Assembly (NCBI GenBank): GCA_902825945.1
Contig: CADECY010000014.1
Location: forward strand, 42,627 to 106,626
From: an uncultured Acidobacteriota bacterium
Lineage (GTDB): Bacteria; Acidobacteriota; Terriglobia; Bryobacterales; Bryobacteraceae
DNA length: 64,000 bases
Direction: 5' to 3'
The position numbers and the translations under genes are program-made. How positions within the stretch are numbered: the first letter of the stretch is position 1; the number at the start of each line of letters is the position of its first letter. Of the stretch, positions 26,827 to 36,400 are shown in pieces. The notes under the pieces are model-generated. The model saw nothing but the letters and a program-made list of their open reading frames with translations, made no database searches and had not been told where the DNA came from.

Positions 26827-28281
26827 ATGCAGACATTCATTCTTCGAACGGCGCTCGCGTTGATGACCGGCACCGTCACCTTCGCCCAGACACCGGAACT
26901 GATTCGCGGGCTTTTCGCCATGAACGCTGCCAGCCTCGCCGCCGAGGGACTGCCCGCTGCGGGTGTGGCGCCCGGCGCAAGATTCGCCCTACTCGGCCGC
27001 AACCTCGGCTCGACCCTCGAGCACGTCACCGCGCGCGTCACCATCGATGGCGCTTCGCTCGACGCCACCCTTCTCTCGGTTACGCCCCAACGGATCGATG
27101 CGTTGCTGCCCCTCCATGCGCCGCTCGGCTTGGGCTCGGTGGCGCTCGAGGTCAACGGAACCCAACTCACCGCGCCCATCCGGATCGTCGAGCGCGCCTT
27201 CGGTATCTCGTCCGAACCCGTACCGGGAGCGAACGGACGCAGGCTTCGAGGCACCGGTCTCGGCCGCGACCGTTCGCCTGCTGGGATTGAAGTGATCGTG
27301 GCCGGGCAATCCGTTCCCGCCGGCGGTGTCACGAGTCATCCCGATGGTTGGGAAGACATCGACTTCGATGTTCCCACTGGAACCGAGTCCTGCGCCACGC
27401 CGGTCGGGGTGCGGATCAACGGACGCGTGAGCAACACCGCGATCTTTGCGACCGCGAGCGATTGTCCCGCGCCCGGAAGCGGAAGCCGTGAGGATCGGAA
27501 CACCGGCACGATCGTGCTATCGCGGACCCATTCCGCCTTCGAGGGGTTCAGCAGCATCGCCGACTTGGGAGATGGCGCGTTTTTGCGCGGACCCGGATTC
27601 GCCGGTTCCTACCGGCCGTTCGGGACGGTCCAGGCCGGATCCTGCACGCTGCAATACTTCATCGAGCAGGATGCTCCCGAGATTCCGTTTCAAGAGCTCG
27701 ACGCCGGGCCGCGCCTCGACGTTCGAGGTCCGAAAGGGACGCGCGATCTCGAGCGGCGATCCAAGGGGCACTACACCCGGGAGTTCGGGCAGCAGTTGGA
27801 GACCTCGATTCCTGGCTTGCCACAGCAATCAAGCGAACTCTACCTCGAGCGGGGCGAGTATACGATAACGGGCTTCGGCGGCGCCGATGTTGGCCCGTTC
27901 AGCACGCGCATCACCGTTCCCGCGCCAACCGTGTGGACAAATACCGAGGTAGCGGCATCGATCGATCGCGCCCGCGATCTTCAGATCGAGTGGCGCGATG
28001 GCTCGGAGCAGCAGATCGTGACGTTCCAAGGAGCTTCGGTGGCGGGTGAAAGGCCCCAGGTGGCGGCTGCCTTCACCTGCGCCGAGCGCGGTGACAAAGG
28101 TGCGCTGACCGTTCCGGCGAGCTTTCTGTCCGCGCTGCCCGCCACGCAGCGGCGGGGTGACTCGATCGTCACCTTCTCGGTGGCCGCCGAGCGGCCCGTG
28201 GAGTTCACCGCAACCGGACTCGACGGCCCCGGAACACTCTCCTACTCACAGGCGGGAACGAACCAGGCGCAGTTTCGCTAG
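26827..28281 (+). CDS. Secreted protein with N-terminal TIGR03437-like domain
   Basis: The protein has 484 residues with signal peptide MQTFILRTALALMTGTVTFAQ. Residues ~30-130 match the pattern of the Solibacter-type TIGR03437 domain: MNAASL, GVAPGARFALLGRNLGS, VTIDGASLDATLLSVTPQRIDALLP and a closing hydrophobic strand ending AFGISS. That domain is usually at the C terminus, so an N-terminal copy is noteworthy. The remaining ~300 residues (FSSIADLGDGAFLRGP, YLERGEYTITGFGG) have no family I recognise and are beta-rich. It overlaps the convergent beta-helix gene by 4 nt at its stop. A surface or secreted function is inferred from the signal only. Confidence 0.6.
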   Translation: MQTFILRTALALMTGTVTFAQTPELIRGLFAMNAASLAAEGLPAAGVAPGARFALLGRNLGSTLEHVTARVTIDGASLDATLLSVTPQRIDALLPLHAPLGLGSVALEVNGTQLTAPIRIVERAFGISSEPVPGANGRRLRGTGLGRDRSPAGIEVIVAGQSVPAGGVTSHPDGWEDIDFDVPTGTESCATPVGVRINGRVSNTAIFATASDCPAPGSGSREDRNTGTIVLSRTHSAFEGFSSIADLGDGAFLRGPGFAGSYRPFGTVQAGSCTLQYFIEQDAPEIPFQELDAGPRLDVRGPKGTRDLERRSKGHYTREFGQQLETSIPGLPQQSSELYLERGEYTITGFGGADVGPFSTRITVPAPTVWTNTEVAASIDRARDLQIEWRDGSEQQIVTFQGASVAGERPQVAAAFTCAERGDKGALTVPASFLSALPATQRRGDSIVTFSVAAERPVEFTATGLDGPGTLSYSQAGTNQAQFR

Positions 28282-29636
28282 TGTTCGAACGCGCCGAGGT
28301 CAATCGGCCCGTTCGCGGGACGCGGTTCCACGGCGCGATGCCTCTGGTACTGGAACGCGGGCCACTCGACCGGAGTGCCCGCGTCCACGCAGATCGAGAA
28401 GTCCGACAGCCGGTAGTCCTGCGCCGCCTCATCCACGAAGTCCGGAGACGCCGATTCGATCGCGGTGTCCTTGCCTCTGATACTGGCTTCCACGGGCGCG
28501 AATCCGTCGCGAACTCCGGGCTTCCACCAGTTGCGGTCGAGCTGGAGTTGGCCCGTGTTGTCGACCAGCGCCAGCGTGTCGCCATTGGCCGCTGCCGTGT
28601 AGACGATGTTGTTGCGCGCCTCGGCGCGTTCGGCGTTCGAGGAAAGGCGGAAGAGCGTGGTCCGGTCCCGCCGCAACGAGACCACTGTGTTGTTCTCGAA
28701 CCGCAACGTTCCTTTTCGATAACGGCCTTCGTTGCCGCTATCGCCTCCGTAGTGGACGATCTGGCGGTTGCCGTCACCATCGGGTTCGATCAGGATATTT
28801 CCGTAGACCTCACTGAGCCGGTATTCGGACGAAGCGAGCAACGAGGGCGTGCCCGCGTCCACCAGATCGAGCTGGCGATTGCCGCCCTCGATCCAGTTGT
28901 AGCGGACCACCAGCCCGGCCGAGCGATCCTTCAGATTGTTGCCATTCGCCCTCTCGCGTAGCGGACCGTAGCGGTTGTACTCGAACACGATTCCCGCTGC
29001 TTCGGTGTAGCTATTGTGCTCGAACGCGCTGCCGGGGTTTCCGTTGGAGTGAATGTGATTGGCCACGATGGTCACGCGGCGTGTCACGGCCGATTCGCTC
29101 GATCCGATGAAGAGTCCGTTGCCGCTGTCCGAAAGGATGCAGTTCCGGACGGTGAGATCCTCGGCTTTTTCGACGTCGATCGCCGCGGCGTTGGCCGCGT
29201 ACTCGTGACGCTGCCCGAACCGGTCCGTGAAGAAATTGCCTGGACGGGCGCCGCGGATCTCGAGGTTCTCGATGACGATGTGCCGCGGCATCGTGTCGGC
29301 CGGCACGTTCGCTCCGCCCACCTTGATCACGCCACGCGATTCACGCCAATAGTTGAGCGGGCGGGGCGTGACGGCCTCGGCGCCTTCGAGTACGGGAAGC
29401 TCGCCTTCCGGTCCGGGAACGCCGCGAATCGTGATGGGCTGTTCGGCCGTTCCTTCGCGACAGAGCACGAACTTCTCGCGATAGGGCTCCGGACGCCAGT
29501 GGATCAGCACCACGTCACCCGGCTGGAGTTCGGCAAGCGGGGCGTCACCGATCGAGGCGAAGGGCTTGCCGGGTCCGACCTCGTGGACCTCCGCGAATCC
29601 GGCGAACGCGGCTAACAGCGGCAAACAGCGGCGCAT
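28278..29636 (-). CDS. Secreted parallel beta-helix (pectate-lyase-like) protein
   Basis: The protein has 452 residues and starts MRRCLPLLAAFAGFAEV, a short signal peptide. It shows repeated short strands and asparagine/glycine turns typical of right-handed beta-helices, for example IVIENLEIRG, LTVRNCILSDSGNGLFIGSS, VTIVANHIHSNG, FEYNRYG and LRFENNTVVSLRR. It ends with the DAGTPVEWP and GPIDLGAFEH signature commonly found at the end of secreted DUF1565/right-handed helix proteins. These proteins act on or bind polysaccharides, but catalytic residues cannot be assigned here. It converges with the TIGR03437-type gene (4-nt overlap). The substrate is unknown. Confidence 0.75.
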   Translation of the reverse strand: MRRCLPLLAAFAGFAEVHEVGPGKPFASIGDAPLAELQPGDVVLIHWRPEPYREKFVLCREGTAEQPITIRGVPGPEGELPVLEGAEAVTPRPLNYWRESRGVIKVGGANVPADTMPRHIVIENLEIRGARPGNFFTDRFGQRHEYAANAAAIDVEKAEDLTVRNCILSDSGNGLFIGSSESAVTRRVTIVANHIHSNGNPGSAFEHNSYTEAAGIVFEYNRYGPLRERANGNNLKDRSAGLVVRYNWIEGGNRQLDLVDAGTPSLLASSEYRLSEVYGNILIEPDGDGNRQIVHYGGDSGNEGRYRKGTLRFENNTVVSLRRDRTTLFRLSSNAERAEARNNIVYTAAANGDTLALVDNTGQLQLDRNWWKPGVRDGFAPVEASIRGKDTAIESASPDFVDEAAQDYRLSDFSICVDAGTPVEWPAFQYQRHRAVEPRPANGPIDLGAFEH

Positions 29637-29847
29637 GGCCTAATTGTAGCGGGCTGAGATCACGGCCACGATTTCAGCGCCGCCAAGACAGAACGGCCGA
29701 GAGGCGTATGGCCCTCCGGCTGTCTACATCTGGGCACTCTCCGATCCCGTTGAACTTCGCGATCAGGCGTACTTGCCATCCATTTTCCCGGCACTATTTC
29801 ATCCGGTGAGCCGGTTTCCCCGTGTGGTGGGCATAGTGAAAGCGAAA
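29637..29847. other. Intergenic stretch, no gene seen
   Basis: This ~210-nt stretch lies upstream of the beta-helix gene and downstream of tRNA-Pro. I see no reading frame with recognisable protein character in it, no repeat and no clear promoter. It probably contains the promoter region of the beta-helix gene. Confidence 0.5.
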
Positions 29848-29874
29848 CGGCCGAGAGCACCAAGCCCTCGGCCG
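29848..29874 (-). terminator. Terminator stem-loop of tRNA-Pro
   Basis: An 8-bp perfect stem (cggccgag / ctcggccg) with an 11-nt loop lies about 30 nt after the tRNA 3' end. On the minus strand it is followed by TTTCGCTTTC, a broken T-run. This fits an intrinsic terminator of the tRNA transcript. Confidence 0.65.
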
Positions 29875-29905
29875 CCGATTCGAAAAATGATTTCAGTGAG
29901 ATATA

Positions 29906-29983
29906 TGGTCGGGGCGAGAGGATTCGAACCTCCGGCCTCCTGGTCCCGAACCAGGCGCTCTAGCCAGGCTGAGCCACGCCCCG
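29906..29983 (-). tRNA. tRNA-Pro (anticodon CGG), with encoded CCA
   Basis: The minus strand reads as a full cloverleaf. The acceptor stem is CGGGGCG/CGCCCCG (29977-29983 with 29910-29916). The D arm has GCUC/GAGC, the anticodon stem is CCUGG/CCAGG with loop UUCGGGA, and the T arm contains GGUUCGAAUCC. The anticodon is CGG (29946-29948), which reads proline codon CCG. Discriminator A (29909) is followed by a genome-encoded CCA at 29906-29908. CCG is a frequent proline codon in this GC-rich window, so this decoder should be important. It is a single tRNA with its own promoter and terminator. Confidence 0.97.
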
Positions 29984-29999
29984 ACAATCCGACTCCTTC

Positions 30000-30028
30000 A
30001 GTGTAGTCCTTTCCACCCCGCTCGGCAA
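30000..30028 (-). promoter_or_regulatory. Sigma-70-like promoter of tRNA-Pro
   Basis: On the minus strand TTGCCG (30023-30028) and TACACT (30000-30005) are separated by exactly 17 nt. The -10 box lies 16 nt before the tRNA 5' end. Spacing and location make a housekeeping promoter likely. Confidence 0.55.
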
Positions 30029-30086
30029 CCTTAACTTTCCGCGCCGCTCTCGCACAATGCTATCCTTGGGCAAAGAAAAGGCGAAC

Positions 30087-32444
30087 ATGAACCTCTCTCT
30101 CTTCAACCCCGCACTCGCTCCCCGCCGCGATGTCGAGGCCACCGTTTCACGATTCCGGGAGCTCATGGCCGCCAATCCCGAATCGCCCATCCGCCACATC
30201 CGCCATCAGCCTGCGCGGGAAGCCACCCTCGCTCCGATCCCCGATGGCGTCCACCCGCAACTCTTTCAGGCGCTCCAAGCGAAGGGGATTCGCCAGCTCT
30301 ACTCCCATCAGGCACGCGTGTTCGAGGCGGTCCAGCGGGGGCGGAATGTCGTGGTGGTCACGCCCACCGCGAGCGGAAAGACGCTGTGCTACAACCTGCC
30401 GGTCTGGCAGCAACTCCTTACCGATCCCTCGGCGCGGGCCTTCTATCTGTTCCCCACCAAGGCGCTCTCGGAGGATCAACTCTCGGAGTTCAACAACGCA
30501 GTCGACGCGATGGGAGCGGGAATCCGCGCGTTCACCTACGACGGCGACACCCCGCAGGACGCGCGGCGCGCCATCCGCGAACGCGCAAACGTGGTGCTCA
30601 CCAATCCGGACATGCTGCACGCGGGCATTCTTCCGCACCACACGAAATGGGCGAAGGCCTTCGAGAATCTCCGCTACATCGTGCTCGATGAGCTGCACTA
30701 CTATCGCGGCGTCTACGGCTCGCACTTGGCCAACATTTTGCGACGGATGAAGCGGATCTGCGAGTTCTATGGCTCCAAGCCCAAGTTCATCTGCTCGTCC
30801 GCGACCATAGCCAATCCACGCGAACTGGCCGAGGCGTTGACCGAATCCGAGTTCGAGCTGGTGAACGAAAACGGCGCGCCAGCCGGCGAAAAGTACTTCG
30901 TCTTCTACAACCCGCCGGTGGTCAACCGCCATCTCGGAATCCGGCGCAGCTACCTTCACGAAACGCGCCGCATCGCCACCGATTTCATCGAACACGGTCA
31001 GCAGACTCTGGTGTTCGCCAACAACCGGCTCGCCACCGAGATTCTGGTGACCTATCTCAAGGATGCCTGCGAGAAGATGCCGATGGGCGCCGAGGGCGTG
31101 CGCGGGTATCGCGGAGGATATCTGCCGCGCGAAAGGCGCGAGATCGAGCGCAAGCTGCGCGATGGCGAAATCCGCGCCGTCGTCGCGACCAACGCGCTCG
31201 AACTCGGCATCGATATCGGCTCGCTCGACGGCGTGGTGATGGCCGGCTATCCGGGCACGATCGCCTCCACCTGGCAGCGCGCCGGACGCGCGGGCCGGCG
31301 GCAATCCACGTCGGTCGCGGTGATGGTCGCCTCGTCGGCGCCGCTCGACCAGTTCATCATCGAGCATCCGGACTACTTCTTCACCCGCCCGCCGGAGACC
31401 GCGCAGATCAATCCCGACAACCTCGAGGTGATGATCAATCACATCAAGTGCGCCGCGTTCGAACTGCCTCTCCGGGACGACGAGAAGTTCGGACACCATC
31501 CGGTGAAACCGGTCTGCGAATTCCTGGCCGAGAACCGCCTCCTGCATCATTCGGGCAACACCTGGCACTGGACCTCCGACACCTACCCGGCCGATGCGAT
31601 CAGTCTGCGCTCGGTCACCAGCGACAATTTCGTGGTCATCGACGAAACGGGCGAGCCGAAGGTGATCGCCGAGGTGGCCTTCACGGCCGCGCCGTCGGAA
31701 CTGCACGAGAAGGCGATCTATCTCCACGAGGCCCGCCAGTTCCAGGTGGAGCGGCTCGACTTCGAGAATCGCAAAGCCTATGTGCGCCGCGTCGAGTGCG
31801 ACTACTTCACCGACGCGATCGACTACACGCAGGTGAAGGAGCTCGACCAGTTCGACTCGAGTCCTCTGAACGGAGCCTTCGCCCGCCACGGCGAGGTCCG
31901 GGTGAACCGGCAGATCGTCGGATTCAAGAAGGTGAAGTTCTACACGAACGAGAACGTGGGCGCGGGCAACCTGATGCTGCCCGAGCAGGAGATGCACACC
32001 ACCTCGTTCTGGATCCATTTCCCGCACGAGTTTCTGAATCGCTTCCCCGACCTTTCCCCGACCGAAAAACAAGCTGGACTCAGCGGACTGGCCAACGCCT
32101 TTCGCGCCGTCGCCGCGCTGCTGCTCATGTCGGACCCGCGCGACCTCGGTGTCGCGATCACCGAGGCCGTGGAAGGGAGCCTGGTGACGTGGGAGCCCGA
32201 CCTGTTCCTGTACGACAACTTCGCGGGCGGTGTCGGCCTGAGCGCTCCGCTGCACAAGATGACGCGAAAGCTGCTCGAGCTGTCGGCGGAACTGATCCGG
32301 GACTGCTCGTGCGGAACGGGCTGTCCTTCCTGTGTCGGGCCTCTGGGAGAGACCGGCGAGCGAGGAAGGGAAGCGGCAAGCCGAATCGCGGCGGAGTTGC
32401 TCGGGTCAATGCAAAGCGCCGCCCCCCGAAGGAGCGGCGCGTAG
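30087..32444 (+). CDS. DEAD/DEAH-box helicase, MrfA/YprA (Hrq1-like) type
   Basis: The protein has 785 residues. Helicase motifs include Walker A TPTASGKTLC, motif II DELHYY, motif III SATIANP, and in the second lobe LELGIDIGSLDG and QRAGRAGRR. A C-terminal DUF1998-like region carries the cysteine cluster CSCGTGCPSC, matching the four-cysteine metal site of MrfA/Hrq1 helicases. These are 3'-5' DNA helicases; MrfA of Bacillus acts in a mitomycin C repair pathway. I chose MNLSLFN rather than the ATG 30 nt upstream because AAAGG lies 6 nt before it. The final residues (SAAPRRSGA) are encoded by a stem-loop that is a copy of the receptor 4 terminator, so the native C terminus may have been altered by that duplication. 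Confidence 0.88.
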   Translation: MNLSLFNPALAPRRDVEATVSRFRELMAANPESPIRHIRHQPAREATLAPIPDGVHPQLFQALQAKGIRQLYSHQARVFEAVQRGRNVVVVTPTASGKTLCYNLPVWQQLLTDPSARAFYLFPTKALSEDQLSEFNNAVDAMGAGIRAFTYDGDTPQDARRAIRERANVVLTNPDMLHAGILPHHTKWAKAFENLRYIVLDELHYYRGVYGSHLANILRRMKRICEFYGSKPKFICSSATIANPRELAEALTESEFELVNENGAPAGEKYFVFYNPPVVNRHLGIRRSYLHETRRIATDFIEHGQQTLVFANNRLATEILVTYLKDACEKMPMGAEGVRGYRGGYLPRERREIERKLRDGEIRAVVATNALELGIDIGSLDGVVMAGYPGTIASTWQRAGRAGRRQSTSVAVMVASSAPLDQFIIEHPDYFFTRPPETAQINPDNLEVMINHIKCAAFELPLRDDEKFGHHPVKPVCEFLAENRLLHHSGNTWHWTSDTYPADAISLRSVTSDNFVVIDETGEPKVIAEVAFTAAPSELHEKAIYLHEARQFQVERLDFENRKAYVRRVECDYFTDAIDYTQVKELDQFDSSPLNGAFARHGEVRVNRQIVGFKKVKFYTNENVGAGNLMLPEQEMHTTSFWIHFPHEFLNRFPDLSPTEKQAGLSGLANAFRAVAALLLMSDPRDLGVAITEAVEGSLVTWEPDLFLYDNFAGGVGLSAPLHKMTRKLLELSAELIRDCSCGTGCPSCVGPLGETGERGREAASRIAAELLGSMQSAAPRRSGA
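32416..32440. repeat. Stem-loop, copy A of receptor terminator
   Basis: The stem gcgccgc/gcggcgc encloses a loop nearly the same as that of the receptor 4 terminator (ccccgaagga). It lies inside the last codons of the helicase gene. In the minus direction it is followed by TTTG, so it may retain weak termination. Confidence 0.7.
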
Positions 32445-32526
32445 TGACCGCCCAGCGACGCCGTGCGCAGGTCGTCGCGGAGCTTGCCGAATGTCTGGGG
32501 ATCGCGGAAGTCCACCAGGGTGCAGG
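32445..32526 (-). pseudogene. Duplicated fragment of a TonB receptor 3' end (copy A)
   Basis: This ~82-nt segment matches 33513-33595 in the end of receptor 4 with only a few differences (for example gcgcAggtc versus gcgcGggtc, and one missing base near the left end). In the minus frame it reads TLVDFRDPQTFGKLRDD-LRTASLGG, whereas the intact copy reads N and P at two of those positions. It lacks the last ~10 residues, including the terminal phenylalanine and stop, and runs directly into stem-loop copy A. It is therefore a non-functional scar. Together with the intact copy it forms a direct repeat flanking the SUFU cassette. Confidence 0.85.
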
Positions 32527-32755
32527 GATCCGAGAATCCACTCTTGGCGAGTGACGAGTGCTGCTTGTCGACAATTGAAACCCGCTTCGACCGCAGATAG
32601 CGGCATGGCGGGGGCGGCGGCACCCGGACCGTGAAGACCGCGTCCCGATGCTCATCAGCGGCGAACAGAGTTTGCGTCGAGACGCCGAACGCGAGCGCAT
32701 ACGGACTACCGAGGTCCGAAGCGAACCGGCGCCGGCTTCTCCAGTCGAGGGCCAT
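32527..32755 (-). other. Unrecognised reading frame fused to receptor scar
   Basis: From an ATG at 32755, 17 nt after the SUFU stop, the minus strand encodes about 76 residues beginning MALDWRSRRRFASDLGSPYAL. The text (AFGVSTQTLFAADEHRDAVFTV) looks protein-like, but I recognise no family. It loses its own C terminus by running in frame into the duplicated receptor fragment. It may be a truncated partner of the SUFU gene, or non-coding. Confidence 0.3.
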
Positions 32756-32772
32756 CGAGGAGATCCGAGCAA

Positions 32773-33410
32773 TCAGGAAGACGCGGCGTTCCGCCGCCGG
32801 ATATCGAGCGCGGGTTGCAATCCGATCGCGTCGAATCCGGGAACGAGCGCAGCCGGGCCTTCGCGGAGCTTCAGTTCCATCTCTTCGGGATAGAGCGGAA
32901 TCAGGAACATCATCGCGATCGTCTCTCCGCTCTCCGTGGTCAGTTCGAGGAACTCCTCCGGCATCCAGAACGGCACGGCAACCAGCACACCGATGAAGCG
33001 CGTGTCCGCGATCGGTTCGGGCGGATCGCCGTTCGGGATGGTGTGTCCGAGCCCGATCCACGTCTGCTCTTCGTGCGGAAGGCGGGCGATGGAGCGAAGC
33101 CACTGAGCGGGCCAAAGAGAGGATTCGGTGTGGGACTCGGGTCCGGTGACTGCCAATCCTTCGGGAGCGCGATCAGAAGTTCAGCGCGCGAGTAGCAGCC
33201 GGCTGGAGCCGCCATCGCCTCGTCGCTCATGCCGCTGGTGGCGAGGATCTGATACGGGCGCGCTTCCGTTGCAGGGACGTGCAGCAGGTCGATGTGGACG
33301 TGACTCGACACGAACTCGTGGAAGACGTTCTCGACCTTGCCGATGTGCTTTTCGAGGTGCGCGGTGATGTCGCGGAGGTGAAGGGCGGGATTTCGGGGCG
33401 GCTGAAGCAT
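32773..33410 (-). pseudogene. SUFU (suppressor of fused) domain protein, frameshifted
   Basis: Two minus-strand frames together give a bacterial SUFU-domain protein of ~212 residues. The first starts MLQPPRNPALHLRDITAHLEKH at 33410 and reads IGKVENVFHEF, HVHIDLLHVP, YQILATSGMSDEAM and LLIALPKDW. The second continues SLWPAQWLRSIARLPHEEQTW, GLGHTIPNGDP and FLIPLYPEEMELKLREGP, and ends RRRNAASS. The frames join between about 33114 and 33160, and the total length (638 nt) is one short of a multiple of three, consistent with a single-base loss. Bacterial SUFU proteins are often predicted as immunity proteins of polymorphic toxins, though no toxin is seen here. A sequencing error could restore the gene. 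Confidence 0.8.
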
Positions 33411-33424
33411 GGCTCGCAAAAGGC

Positions 33425-33452
33425 GAACGCCGCCCCCGAAGGAGCGGCGTTC
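33425..33452 (-). terminator. Intrinsic terminator of receptor 4 (stem-loop copy B)
   Basis: The 9-bp stem gaacgccgc/gcggcgttc with loop ccccgaagga lies 23 nt after the receptor 4 stop. On the minus strand it is followed by GCCTTTTGCG, which contains a T-run. It should separate the receptor transcript from the SUFU remnant. Confidence 0.75.
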
Positions 33453-33475
33453 GGTTGATTCGGACTGCCTGGGGC

Positions 33476-36400
33476 TTAGAACTGCACCATGACGGTGATG
33501 TTCATCAGCGGCTGACCGCCCAGCGACGCCGTGCGCGGGTCGTCGCGGAGCTTGCCGAATGTCTGGGGATTGCGGAAGTCCACCAGGGTGCCAGGGCCGG
33601 TGAAGTTGTAGGTCTTCAGAGCATTCTGGAAGTCCCAACGGAACTGTGCGTTGAAACGCTCCCTGATCTTGAAGTTCTTCTGAGCCGAGACTTGTGCCCA
33701 CACCAGACGAGGGCCGGTGGTGATGTTCCGTCCCGCGTTGCCGATCGTGAACTCGGCGGGCGCGGAAAAGGCGTTAATATCGATCACAGCCGGCCGGTTC
33801 AACTCGACGAAGCGATCTCCGCCGCCGTTGTTCCAACGGCCGAAATCGTAGACTGGCGTCGAGACGAGGTTTGGACGGCGCTGACCAGAGAAGCCCGGAT
33901 AGTAGTTGTTCGGATTGAGAGGCGCGAGAGGGTTCTGGAACGTGAAGTTGAGCGGGTTACCGGACTCGATGGTCTGGATCCAGCTCAATTCCCAGCCGCT
34001 CGCCAGCCATCCGCCAATGCCACCGAAATTGGCGAAGCGCTTGCCCTTGCCTACTGGCAGTTCCCAGTTGATGGTGCCGATGTAGCGGTGGTTACGGTCA
34101 TAACCCGCCCGGCCTTTCTCAAGATTGCGGTTCTGGATCGGCATCACTCCACCGCCGGAGTTGTCCGTATCGGAGGAGTTGAGTGCCTTCGAGAGTGTGT
34201 AGAAGCTGGTGAAATACAGTCCGCGCGACATCCGTTTTTCGAACTTGATGGTTCCGGAGTGGAACGTCGAGTGGCCGAAGTTGGAGCGCATGTTGATGTT
34301 CCCCAAGTGCGGATAGGGCCGGAAGTTCTGTGCCAGATTGACGTTGGGGCGCAGGAGCGCGGTGTTAGCGTCGGTGAAGGGAATGGCGTTGAGCTCCCAG
34401 CGCTCGATCAGCCCGACACCGTTCGAACCCTGATAGCTGAGTTCGATCAGATAGTCGCGCATGATCTCGTGCTGCACGCTCATGTTCCAGTTCATCGCGT
34501 AGGGATTGCGCAGGCCCGGATCCCAGTAGCTGATGTTGCGCCCGCCGAAGTTGGTGCCGACAAACGGGGCGACGCCATTGACGAGGCGCGGCGCCGGAGG
34601 CGCGGTGGCCCGGCTGATCTGGTAGATCGGCCTCGGGTCGCCCGGAGCCGGCTGCTGCAGGGCGATGGCTTGGTATTCGTCATACATCTCGCGGCCTGCG
34701 GGGAACTTCACGTCCACCGTGTAGACGCCGATGCCGCCGCGGAACACCCACTTTTCGAGGGGGTGCCAAGCGAGTCCCAACCTCGGGTTGAAGTTGTTGT
34801 TGTCGCGGCGGTTCAAGCCCTTGGTCGGGTGCGTGATGGCTCCCGCGCGCCCGGTGAGCGCATCGGTGGCGTTCGGATCGAACTGGCTCATCAGCCCGTA
34901 CTTGGTGGTGAACGGGCTTTCGTTGGAGTAGCGAAGGCCAGCGTTCACGGTGAGCGTGGGCGTCACCTTCCAGTCGTCCTGGAAGTAGAAGCTGTGGATG
35001 GAGGAACGCGGCAGCCAGGAGGTCAGCTCGTTGGTGAACGTCGCCGACGTCGCATACCCGGTCAGGAATCCGGCCCACGGGCTACCGGTGTTGCCGATGG
35101 CCACGCCGCTGGGCAGCAGGCCGACGGTGGCGCCGGAGAAATCGTATCGCACCGGATTGGCGATCACGGCGGAGTTGAGCCGGAAGCGGAGCAGATCGTA
35201 GCCCATCTTGAAGGCGTGCCGGCCCCGGATATAGGACAGATCGTCCCGGAACGAGACCGTCTCATTCACGTTGTAGTTGGGCGACGCGCCGCTCAAGCCG
35301 TACATGGAGTTCGGACTGTTGCGGTCGCCGGAGCCGAAGGCAGGCATCAGATCGCCGGGAATGTTGGGAATACCGAGCGTCTGCGGCCAATTCTTCCCGT
35401 AGTTGGTCACCTGGAGTTCGTTCCAGCGGCGCGTGTATCCCACTCGGGCGTCGTTCACCACGGAGGGCGATACCACCCAAGTCTTGCCGAACGACATCAG
35501 CTGGTTCCGCGATGGCGAGAAATTGCCTGCCACGTGATCGAAGTCGGGCGTTTCATCCTTGATGTTCCACGGGCGCTGGAAGCCGCTGTACCGGTTGTCC
35601 GTCCACGAGAAGTACACCTTCCAGGCGGGGTTGAACTGATGATCGAGCCGCAGGCTGTAGTCGTCGAGGAATACGCGTGCGAATTCATCCGCGAGGTAGT
35701 TGCCGGTCGCGCCGGTCGAGGTGAAACCACCGGCACGGTTCGGTGCCCGCCACGGGTCGGCGGCCAGGACCTTCTGTGCCACCGGATCGATGCGAGAGGC
35801 CGGAATGATGTTGTTGGGGAAGAGGTCTCGCTGCCATTCGCCGCCCACGCTGCGCGTGGTGGCCGGGTCGTAGATGCGGTTATAGGCGCCCAAGTTCATG
35901 TCACCACGCCGCATCTCGAGGCTCGGCACGGACGCGTCCACCTGCGCCACCTTCTTTTCGTGCAATCGCTGGAAGCCAAGAAAGAAGAAGGTCTTGTTCT
36001 TGATGATCGGGCCGGAAATGTTGGCGTCGGGCATCATGAAGAACGTAGGCACACCATTAGGGCGCCCCGGTGAAGCCTGCGAAGTCTTGAGGCGGTCGAA
36101 GAACAGCCGATGTTGCATCCGGCGCGTGCGCCCGTAGAACGACCCCATGCCGTGCCATTCGTTGTTGCCAGTCTTCTTCACGGCGCTGATCACGCCGCCG
36201 GCCGAGTGGCCGTATTCGGCGGGAGGAACGGTGGTGAGTACCTTCACCTCTGCGATCGAATTCTGAATCGGCTTCGTGGTCTCGGTGCCGCCATTCTGGT
36301 CATTTCCGTTGACGCCATCCTCAAAGATGCCAATCGCCCCGGCGCGCTGCCCGGCCAAATGGTAGGCACCCAGTGAACCACCGTAGGCATAGCCACCGGT

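Noticed and set aside
30147..32255. 702-residue minus-strand frame
   Set aside because: Antisense to the MrfA-like helicase; codon shadow in a GC-rich gene.
32158..32772. 204-residue minus-strand frame downstream of SUFU
   Set aside because: Mostly arginine/serine shadow of the helicase and cassette; the better reading of the same DNA is in another frame.
33455..36073. 872-residue plus-strand frame
   Set aside because: Antisense to receptor 4; no domains and no ribosome site.
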